From contig MHDQ01000214.1 of assembly GCA_001803565.1 (NCBI GenBank), positions 1 through 5,555 of the forward strand: a stretch of 5,555 bases of DNA, in the 5' to 3' direction. The position numbers were made by a program, and so were the translations under genes. The stretch comes from Nitrospinae bacterium RIFCSPLOWO2_12_FULL_45_22 (GTDB lineage: Bacteria; 2-12-FULL-45-22). This document shows, piece by piece, positions 1 through 5,555 of the stretch; within the stretch, counting starts at the first letter, position 1, and each line of letters starts with the position of its first letter. The notes under the pieces are model-generated. The model was not told the origin of the DNA and searched no databases. It saw only the letters and a program-made list of their open reading frames with translations.

Positions 1-109
1 ATAAATTGGCCGGGGTAAAGAATGCTTTATCACTTTTGCCCAAGTGCCGAAATTCTATGCTGAAATAGTAATGTTACCGAAACCCAGACCTAGCAAGGGT
101 TTAGGCAAT

Positions 110-122
110 CACAAATATTGTG
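110..122. promoter_or_regulatory. Operator-like dyad CACAA-ATA-TTGTG
   Basis: Five-base perfect arms (CACAA/TTGTG) flank a 3-nt centre, 34 nt upstream of the TATAAT candidate. uvrA genes are often under SOS control, so a repressor or activator site is conceivable, but this does not match the E. coli (CTGT-N8-ACAG) or Bacillus-type (GAAC-N4-GTTC) LexA boxes. A 13-bp dyad in AT-rich DNA can arise by chance. Confidence 0.25.
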
Positions 123-156
123 CCAAAGAAGGTCAAAATTATCTTTCAAATCTCTG

Positions 157-162
157 TATAAT
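157..162 (+). promoter_or_regulatory. Candidate -10 element TATAAT
   Basis: A perfect TATAAT lies 57 nt upstream of the ATG in an AT-rich stretch. No good TTGACA-like -35 is present at 16-18 nt spacing (the bases at 133-140 read TCAAAATT), and the preceding TG abuts the hexamer rather than forming a proper extended -10. It may need an activator or may be chance; a start near 169 would give a leader of about 50 nt. Confidence 0.4.
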
Positions 163-168
163 AGTAGT

Positions 169-196
169 TTGGGTTAATTTTTGTGTTTCGTATTAT
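169..196 (+). promoter_or_regulatory. Alternative sigma70-type promoter TTGGGT-16-TATTAT
   Basis: TTGGGT (169-174) and TATTAT (191-196) are separated by 16 nt. The -10 matches consensus at 5 of 6 bases and the -35 only at TTG. Transcription would begin near 203, giving a very short leader of about 17 nt that still contains the ribosome binding site. It is weaker evidence than a two-box match and competes with the TATAAT at 157. Confidence 0.25.
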
Positions 197-208
197 GACC
201 CCAAGGGC

Positions 209-216
209 AGGAAGGG
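209..216 (+). promoter_or_regulatory. Ribosome binding site of uvrA
   Basis: AGGAAGGG precedes the ATG at 220; the AGGA core (209-212) leaves 7 nt to the start codon. Together with the in-frame TGA at 196-198 it fixes the start of the gene. Confidence 0.8.
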
Positions 217-219
217 ATT

Positions 220-3072
220 ATGGCACCGATCTCAGGGAATATTATTCAGGTAAAGGGGGCCCGGCAGAACAATTTAAAGAATATCTCCTTTGATCTTCCC
301 CTGAACGAAATCACCGTCATAACCGGTGTGAGTGGCTCTGGCAAGTCGAGCCTGGCCTTTGATACCCTTTATGCTGAGGGGCAGAGGCGGTATGTAGAGA
401 GTTTTTCCGCTTATGCCCGGCAATTTCTGGAGCGTATGAGCCGGCCCCTGGTAGATGAAATTCATGGTATCCCACCCGCTATTGCCATTGACCAGACTAA
501 TCCTATCAAGAATGCCCGCTCCACAGTAGGCACCATAACAGAAATAAGCGATTATCTCAAGCTCCTCTATGCCAAGCTAGGGCGGCTGTTCTGCCGGGGC
601 TGTGGACAGGAGGTTTATAAAGACACCCCGGAAACCATATGGGATAAGCTATCTGACTCCCTCACAGGCCAGCAGATTATTATCACTTTTCCCGCACCCC
701 AGGAGAAGGAATTATTGCCTTCCTGGAGGAGGTTAGGTTTTACCCGGGCCCTTTGCCGAGGCATCACAATTGAGTTAGAGAGCGGGTCAGAAGACCCGCT
801 CCTACCCCCGGGTAGTGTTGGGTTTTCTGACCCAGCAAAAAAGGGAGATCCATATATGTTTGATTTAACGGAGGACAACTTACAGGTACTAAAGACTCAG
901 GGCCAGGCCGATATTGATATTGTAGTGGACAAGGTTATCTTTACCAGACAGGAGCGGGGCCGGCTAATAGATTCCTTAGAGCAGGCCCTTAAGTTTGGCC
1001 AGGGGCACTTAACCATCCACGGACCAAACTCGGCCCTGCTTAAATTCAGCAGCATCTATCACTGCCCTAGGTGCGACATTAGATATAAGGAACCAGAGCC
1101 CAACCTCTTCTCTTTTAACAGTCCGTTAGGGGCATGTAGCCACTGTAGGGGATTTGGCCGCACCATTGACTTTGACTTGAACCTGGTCATTCCCGACCCC
1201 TCTAAGCCCCTAAAAGATAAGCCTATTAAGCCCTGGAATACCCCGGCCTATATCATGGCCTATGATGACCTGAAGAAGTTCTGCCACCGGCACAAGATAT
1301 TCTGGCATACCCCCTTCAAGGACTTGCCCGGGGAACAGAAACAGCTCATTATTAATGGGACTACCGATTTTTATGGTATTAAAGGCTTCTTCGATTGGCT
1401 AGAGTCCCGAACTTATAAGACCCATGTCCGGGTATTCCTATCCAAATATCGCGGCTACTTCAAATGCCCCAACTGTCAGGGAACCCGCTTCAAGCCAGAG
1501 GCCCTCTTATTCTGGATCAATGGTAAGAATATTGCCCAGATTAATGCCCTAAATATCTCTGATGCCCTGGAATTCTTTAACCATCTTCCCCTTAGCCCAT
1601 GGGAATATCAGGTTGCCCGCCTTATCCTGGAGGAGATCAGGGGACGATTAACCTACTTAAAGGAAGTGGGTCTCGATTATCTTACCCTGGATCGTCAGTC
1701 CCGGACGTTATCAGGCGGTGAGGTAGAGCGGGTAAACTTAACCACCGCCCTGGGTTCTTCTCTGGTCAATACGCTATATATCCTGGATGAGCCCAGCATA
1801 GGACTCCATCCCCGCGACAGCCACCGATTAATAAAGATATTACACCGCCTGAAGAGGAACAAAAACACTATTGTAGTAGTAGAGCATGACCCAGAGATAA
1901 TTGCACAGGGCGATAATATCCTGGACTTAGGCCCGGGCCCTGGTGAGCAGGGGGGTCAGCTTATATTTTTCGGTAAATATAAAGAGTTACTAAAAGAAAA
2001 AAGGTCTTTAACCGGGCAATACCTGGCCCACAGGCAGACTATTCCTTACCCTGAGACTCGTCGGCAGCCCGGTAAGGCCGGCTGGTTAACCATCCTGGGG
2101 GCGCAAGAGAATAATCTAAAGAATATTGATATACGTATCCCTTTAGGCCTGACGGTCTGTATTACCGGGGTATCGGGCTCGGGCAAGAGCACCCTGGTGG
2201 AACAGATCCTCTACTTTGGCTATAAGAAACTCAGGGGAGAGGGGATAGGTATACCGGGTTCCTGTAAGGCTATTGAGGGTTGGGAGCAGATTAAAGATAT
2301 TATCCTGGTAGATCAGGCCCCTATTGGCCGTACCCCCCGCTCTAATCCAGTAACTTATGTTAAGGCCTATGACCATATCCGGCAACTCCTGGCCCAGATG
2401 CTAGCGTCCCAGGAGCGGGGTTATACGGCCAGTACCTTCTCCTTCAATGTTGGCAATGGCCGCTGCCCGCAGTGTCGCGGTGAGGGTTATGAGAAGGTAG
2501 AGATGCAATTCCTGTCTGATATATACATTACCTGCCCGGAATGCCAGGGGACGCGATATAAAAAAGAGGTCCTGGAGGTCTATTATCGCGGGAAAAATAT
2601 CTGGGATATCCTGAACCTTACGATAAACGAAGCCATGGATTTCTTTGCCGACTCGCCCCAGATAGTCCAACCCCTGGCGGTCTTACAGGATGTGGGCCTG
2701 GGCTACTTAAAGCTGGGACAGCCTATCAATACCCTTTCGGGCGGAGAATCTCAGCGCCTGAAGCTCGCCTACTACTCAGGGCGCCCGGCTGATGGCCATC
2801 ATCTATACATTTTTGATGAGCCTACTACCGGCTTGCATCTCCACGATATCAAGGTACTACTCCGGGCCTTCCAACGCCTAGTGGATCGAGGGGCTTCCCT
2901 GGTAATTATTGAACATAACATGGAGGTGGTAAAGTGCGCTGATTACGTCATTGATCTAGGGCCTGAAGGGGGTGAGCAAGGCGGTTATGTGGTAGTAGCC
3001 GGCACGCCCGAGGAGATAGCCCAGTGCCCCCATTCATATACCGGTAAGTTTTTGCAGAAATATCTTAAGAAG
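220..3072 (+). other. UvrA module 1 (residues ~1-951): complete UvrA with a degenerate UvrB-binding region
   Basis: The order matches a stand-alone UvrA. First come NBD-I Walker A (36-44) and the conserved YARQF segment (65-69). A zinc-type CxxC at C125/C128 would pair with C416/C419. A second zinc site is C282/C285 with C306/C309 around FSFN. The NBD-I signature LSGGEVERV (497-505) and Walker B YILDEPS (520-526) follow. NBD-II has Walker A (650-658), the VDQAPIGRTPRS-type segment, the third zinc site (C749/C752, C772/C775), signature LSGGESQR (839-846) and IFDEPTTGLH (864-873). Departures from consensus are the UvrB-binding region (~150-250), which lacks the usual basic RxKKGxHK segment and contains a palindromic insert, and GNGRC (746-749) where UvrA normally has GGRC after a basic residue. 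All catalytic motifs look intact, so this half is probably an active ATPase. Weakened UvrB contact is an inference. Confidence 0.9.
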
Positions 3073-5555
3073 ATGCCTTATGCTTATCCTTCCAGTGAAT
3101 CTCCTATCTTTTCAAAAGAAGCATCCATGCCTGGGCAAGGCACGAGGGACTATGAAAATGTCATTATAAAAGGCGCCCGCGAGCATAATCTTAAAAGTAT
3201 TGACCTCAGCCTCCCCCGGGATAAACTGCTGGTAATTACTGGCCTTAGTGGGTCGGGCAAGTCCACACTGGCATTTGATATCTTGTTTTCCGAAGGGCAG
3301 CGCCGCTTCATTGAGAGCCTGTCGCCTTATGCCCGGCAATACCTGAAGCCGCTTAGCCGTCCCAATGTGGACTCTATCACTGGCATACCTCCCACAGTAG
3401 CTATTGAACAGCGCAATACACAGGCAGGGAAAAAGTCCACGGTAGCTACTTTAACGGAAATCTATCACTATCTGCGCCTCCTCTATAGCAAGATCGGGCA
3501 GCAGTATTGCTATAAGTGTGGTCTACCGGTTTCTTCCCAAACCCAGGAAGAGATCTTTGAGTCTATTAAGAAAACCTATGCTGGCAGAGAGATTGTCATA
3601 TTGATCCCGGTGGTCCGGGCTAAGAAAGGGTATCATAAAGAGATACTGGAAAGGGCCCGGAAAGAGGGCTACCAAAAGGCCCGGATTGATAAAAAGGTAA
3701 TGGAGCTAAAAGAAATACCCTCCCTGAAGCGCTACGTGGAGCACGATATAGATTTGGTGGCGGGTGAGCTGAAAATAGGTAGGGGGAAGGAGGAGAAACT
3801 GCATAAGGTCATCATGTCGGCCTTGAGGGCTTCCACTGCTGGCATATATATCGTATCAGAAGGGATGCCAGAACAACTCTTCAGCCTCAAAGGGGTATGT
3901 TCCCGGTGTGGGCTGAGCCAGGAAGAGCTAGACCCCCGCCTCTTCTCCTTCAACATCCGCCATGGCGCCTGCCCCCAATGCAATGGCCTGGGGTTTGTGG
4001 AAGACTTTGATCCGGGGCTTATCATACCAGACAAGAACCGCTCAATAAAAGATGGGGCTATCCTCCCATACCAGGGTGGGCCTTTCGATAGCCGCTTCCG
4101 GAACAAGCTCTGGCGAGATATTCAGGATAAGCTCCGGATTCGGATAGATATACCTATAAAGAAAATTAGCCCTGAGAAGCAAAAAGCCCTGTCCTGTGGC
4201 ACCGCTGGTTTTGAGGGGATTATACCGCAGATGAGACGGCTCATGCGGGATAGTTACCATAACAGCCTGATAGGGCGCCTGGGGCAATTCTTGCGGGAAA
4301 TAGAATGCCCGAAGTGCCAGGGACAGCGACTTAAACCCCAGGCCCTGGCGGTCAAGATTGCTGGTAAGTCCATCGCTGAGCTTACTGCCCTGACACCCAA
4401 AAAAGCCCTGGATTTCCTCTCCTCTCTATCTTTATCTAAGCGGGATAGCGCAGTGGCAGAAAATATCCTGCATGAGCTAAAGGTCAAGCTCAGGTTCTTA
4501 GAGGAGGTAGGGCTCTCTTACCTGACCCTGGAGCGTCGTGGTGATACGCTCTCCGCGGGCGAAGCCCAGCGGGTTAAGCTGGCAGCCCAGTTGGGCTCGA
4601 ATTTACGTGGCGTATGCTATATCCTCGATGAGCCTACTATCGGCCTCCATCCCCGGGATAATCAGAGGCTGTTGGCTATCTTAAAAGAATTGAGAGATAA
4701 GGGTAATAGTATTGTAGTAGTAGAGCACGACAAAGATACCATCCTGAATGCCGACCTGATTGTGGATATGGGCCCGGGTGGTGGCAGGAATGGTGGTGAG
4801 ATTATTATTGTAGGCAGTGTTGAAGAATTGAAAAGGAACGAGGGGTCCCTCACCGGTACCTGGCTCAATGGCCCTAAGCTTGTCCTGAACAACAGCGAAG
4901 GACCTTCCCTGGCACAAAAAGAGCAAGCCAGACAAACAAATTTTCTCCGGATAATAGGGGCGCAGGAGAATAACTTAAAAGATATTGATATCAGCATCCC
5001 TTTGGGGCGCTTTACCTGTGTGACCGGGGTCTCCGGTTCGGGTAAGAGTACCCTGGTTCAGGAGATAATTTATAAATCCCTGAAGAGGCATTTATCGGGG
5101 TATTATGGCCGGGTAGGAGCCCATAAGGCCCTCGTGGGATTTGAGCAGTTGGAGCGGGTATTAGAGGTTGACCAGACACCTATCGGCAAAACCCCCCGTT
5201 CTATCCCGGCATCGTATGTAGGTTTCTATGATGAAATCCGGCGCTTATTTTCTCAAATACCCGAAGCCCGTGCCCGGGGCTACCGCCCGGGGCGTTTCTC
5301 TTTCAATGTTAAAGGGGGACGGTGTGAGGCCTGCGCAGGCCAGGGTAAGATAAAGCTAGAGATGAGTTTCCTGCCCGAGGTCTATGTCCTTTGCGAGCAA
5401 TGTCAGGGCAAGCGATTCAATAAAGAGACCCTGGAAATAACCTATAAAGAAAAGAATATAGCCGATGTGCTGGATATGACAGTAGAAGAGGCGGTAGAGT
5501 TTTTCCGACCCATACCCAAGATCTATCGTCCCTTATATATCCTCGAGGAACTGGG
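220..5555 (+). CDS. uvrA: Double-length UvrA (tandem UvrA-UvrA), excinuclease ABC subunit A; 3' end outside window
   Basis: This is the damage-recognition ATPase of nucleotide excision repair, which loads UvrB onto lesions in the cytoplasm. The sequence shows two UvrA modules in one chain. Walker A motifs (GVSGSGKS or GLSGSGKS) have their lysines at K42, K656, K1014 and K1609. ABC signatures lie at 497-501 (LSGGE), 839-843 (LSGGE) and 1444-1448 (LSAGE). Walker B is at D523-E524, D866-E867 and D1470-E1471, followed by switch histidines H556, H899 and H1503. Cysteine pairs for zinc sites occur in both modules. The start is ATG 220: an in-frame TGA at 196-198 rules out any longer ATG, GTG or TTG start, and AGGA lies 7 nt upstream. 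A normal UvrA has about 940 residues; here 1,778 are visible and about 1,900 are expected. The fourth signature and Walker B lie beyond the window. Family identity is very secure; the division of labour between modules is inferred. Confidence 0.97.
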   Translation, partial: MAPISGNIIQVKGARQNNLKNISFDLPLNEITVITGVSGSGKSSLAFDTLYAEGQRRYVESFSAYARQFLERMSRPLVDEIHGIPPAIAIDQTNPIKNARSTVGTITEISDYLKLLYAKLGRLFCRGCGQEVYKDTPETIWDKLSDSLTGQQIIITFPAPQEKELLPSWRRLGFTRALCRGITIELESGSEDPLLPPGSVGFSDPAKKGDPYMFDLTEDNLQVLKTQGQADIDIVVDKVIFTRQERGRLIDSLEQALKFGQGHLTIHGPNSALLKFSSIYHCPRCDIRYKEPEPNLFSFNSPLGACSHCRGFGRTIDFDLNLVIPDPSKPLKDKPIKPWNTPAYIMAYDDLKKFCHRHKIFWHTPFKDLPGEQKQLIINGTTDFYGIKGFFDWLESRTYKTHVRVFLSKYRGYFKCPNCQGTRFKPEALLFWINGKNIAQINALNISDALEFFNHLPLSPWEYQVARLILEEIRGRLTYLKEVGLDYLTLDRQSRTLSGGEVERVNLTTALGSSLVNTLYILDEPSIGLHPRDSHRLIKILHRLKRNKNTIVVVEHDPEIIAQGDNILDLGPGPGEQGGQLIFFGKYKELLKEKRSLTGQYLAHRQTIPYPETRRQPGKAGWLTILGAQENNLKNIDIRIPLGLTVCITGVSGSGKSTLVEQILYFGYKKLRGEGIGIPGSCKAIEGWEQIKDIILVDQAPIGRTPRSNPVTYVKAYDHIRQLLAQMLASQERGYTASTFSFNVGNGRCPQCRGEGYEKVEMQFLSDIYITCPECQGTRYKKEVLEVYYRGKNIWDILNLTINEAMDFFADSPQIVQPLAVLQDVGLGYLKLGQPINTLSGGESQRLKLAYYSGRPADGHHLYIFDEPTTGLHLHDIKVLLRAFQRLVDRGASLVIIEHNMEVVKCADYVIDLGPEGGEQGGYVVVAGTPEEIAQCPHSYTGKFLQKYLKKMPYAYPSSESPIFSKEASMPGQGTRDYENVIIKGAREHNLKSIDLSLPRDKLLVITGLSGSGKSTLAFDILFSEGQRRFIESLSPYARQYLKPLSRPNVDSITGIPPTVAIEQRNTQAGKKSTVATLTEIYHYLRLLYSKIGQQYCYKCGLPVSSQTQEEIFESIKKTYAGREIVILIPVVRAKKGYHKEILERARKEGYQKARIDKKVMELKEIPSLKRYVEHDIDLVAGELKIGRGKEEKLHKVIMSALRASTAGIYIVSEGMPEQLFSLKGVCSRCGLSQEELDPRLFSFNIRHGACPQCNGLGFVEDFDPGLIIPDKNRSIKDGAILPYQGGPFDSRFRNKLWRDIQDKLRIRIDIPIKKISPEKQKALSCGTAGFEGIIPQMRRLMRDSYHNSLIGRLGQFLREIECPKCQGQRLKPQALAVKIAGKSIAELTALTPKKALDFLSSLSLSKRDSAVAENILHELKVKLRFLEEVGLSYLTLERRGDTLSAGEAQRVKLAAQLGSNLRGVCYILDEPTIGLHPRDNQRLLAILKELRDKGNSIVVVEHDKDTILNADLIVDMGPGGGRNGGEIIIVGSVEELKRNEGSLTGTWLNGPKLVLNNSEGPSLAQKEQARQTNFLRIIGAQENNLKDIDISIPLGRFTCVTGVSGSGKSTLVQEIIYKSLKRHLSGYYGRVGAHKALVGFEQLERVLEVDQTPIGKTPRSIPASYVGFYDEIRRLFSQIPEARARGYRPGRFSFNVKGGRCEACAGQGKIKLEMSFLPEVYVLCEQCQGKRFNKETLEITYKEKNIADVLDMTVEEAVEFFRPIPKIYRPLYILEEL
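780..837. repeat. REP-like palindromic element: three consecutive hairpins, in frame inside uvrA
   Basis: Hairpin 1 is 780-801: GAGCGGGTC with arms 780-788 and 793-801, loop AGAA (789-792), 9 perfect pairs. Hairpin 2 is 802-815: CTACCC/GGGTAG separated by CC. Hairpin 3 is 816-837: TGTTGGGT pairs with ACCCAGCA (8 pairs, one G-T), loop 824-829. The outer hairpins are also related to each other as inverted copies sharing GGGTCAGAA, so the whole unit is an imperfect palindrome centred on hairpin 2. It is translated as part of UvrA module 1 (about residues 188-206, Ser/Gly/Pro/Asp-rich). The same interval in module 2 is 27 residues shorter (Walker A lysine to the CxxC before FSFN: 240 versus 213), so an insertion of about 19 codons is plausible. 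No clear target duplication is visible. Membership of a genome-wide repeat family is inferred from structure only. Confidence 0.72.
3073..3147 (+). other. Inter-module linker of the tandem UvrA (residues ~952-976)
   Basis: Module 1 ends like a normal UvrA C-terminus (a TGKFLQKYLKK-type tail, about 941-951), and the next UvrA N-terminus (VIIKGAREHNLKSID) begins within about 30 residues. The roughly 25 residues between them are rich in Pro, Ser, Tyr and Gly with no recognisable motif, as expected of a flexible tether. There is no stop codon, start signal with good Shine-Dalgarno spacing, or frame change here, so the two modules should be made as one protein. The exact boundaries are approximate. 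Confidence 0.75.
3148..5555 (+). other. UvrA module 2 (residues ~977-1778+): canonical UvrB-binding domain, C-terminus cut by window
   Basis: NBD-I Walker A GLSGSGKST lies at 1008-1016, then SPYARQY (1063-1069). The first zinc pair is C1097/C1100 with C1363/C1366, and the second is C1227/C1230 with C1251/C1254. Between them is a well-preserved UvrB-binding segment: PVVRAKKGYHKEIL at 1130-1143, followed by EGYQKARID (1149-1157). The NBD-I signature reads LSAGEAQRV (1444-1452), with Ala replacing the first Gly of LSGGE; Walker B is ILDEPT (1468-1473) and the switch is VVVEHD (1499-1504). NBD-II has Walker A at 1603-1611, the third zinc site C1702/C1705 and C1725/C1728 in the canonical GGRCEAC context, and stops at EELG just before its signature. 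This half is closer to ordinary UvrA than module 1 in the UvrB-binding and C-terminal zinc regions. Confidence 0.9.

Noticed and set aside
3-68. Open frame at the left edge ending in TAG (66-68), possible tail of an upstream gene
   Set aside because: Only 21 residues are visible, without a recognisable motif; the length is expected by chance.
80-102. AAACCC/GGGTTT inverted repeat with an 11-nt loop, considered as a terminator of an upstream gene
   Set aside because: The stem has only 6 pairs with a large loop, and no T-run follows on either strand.
36-106. Possible degenerate tRNA-like sequence (GCCCAAGTGCCGAAATT start)
   Set aside because: No consistent acceptor stem, anticodon arm or GGTTCGA-type T-arm can be folded.
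44-253. Plus-strand 69-residue open frame overlapping the uvrA start
   Set aside because: It overlaps the strong uvrA start and ribosome binding site in another frame, has no Shine-Dalgarno of its own, and its product resembles no known protein.
3127-3129. ATG in the linker as a separate start for module 2
   Set aside because: The upstream bases lack a well-spaced Shine-Dalgarno sequence and the frame is continuous with module 1, so one fused protein is the simpler reading.
615-4997. Minus-strand open frames across the gene (for example 615-878, 2143-2385, 2401-2670, 3732-4106, 4662-4997)
   Set aside because: All lie opposite a continuous, conserved UvrA coding frame and encode low-complexity or unrecognisable peptides; they are antisense shadows.
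5521-5555. Loss of the fourth ATPase signature and Walker B as a truncation of the gene
   Set aside because: The frame is open at the window edge and the last residues (EELG) match the point just before the signature, so the absence is due to the window boundary.

Overview
The window holds a 219-bp leader followed by a single plus-strand reading frame that starts at 220 and is still open at the last base (5555). The translation, read codon by codon, has no internal stop or frameshift: 1,778 complete residues plus two bases of the next codon. It is an excinuclease ABC subunit A (UvrA) of the double-length type. Two complete UvrA-like modules lie head to tail in one polypeptide, so the chain has four ABC ATPase domains instead of two. 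The first module (residues ~1-951) is complete. The second (from ~977) is cut by the window edge just before its last ABC signature and Walker B. From the length of module 1, about 125 residues are missing, giving an expected full length near 1,900.

Layout: 1-219 is a non-coding leader with a possible operator-like dyad (110-122), two candidate sigma70-type promoter elements (TATAAT at 157-162; TTGGGT/TATTAT at 169-196) and a purine-rich ribosome binding site (209-216). 220-3072 is UvrA module 1, 3073-3147 a short linker, and 3148-5555 UvrA module 2 (partial). A compact palindromic element made of three consecutive hairpins (780-837) sits in frame inside module 1. It encodes a Gly/Ser/Pro-rich stretch of the protein.

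The two modules differ. Both keep intact Walker A motifs and cysteine pairs for their zinc modules. The canonical UvrB-binding segment is found only in module 2. In module 1 the corresponding region has lost the basic signature and carries the palindromic insert. Ordinary UvrA works as a homodimer with four ATPase sites, so this protein looks like a covalently linked, asymmetric pseudo-dimer acting in damage recognition for nucleotide excision repair. That functional reading is inference.

Organism: a bacterium of moderate GC content. Double-length UvrA is known from chlamydiae (from memory, about 1,800 residues) and I believe from other lineages, including PVC and deltaproteobacteria-type groups. 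A REP-like palindrome inside a conserved gene suits an uncultivated environmental bacterium. I cannot place it more precisely, and there are no neighbouring genes to help.
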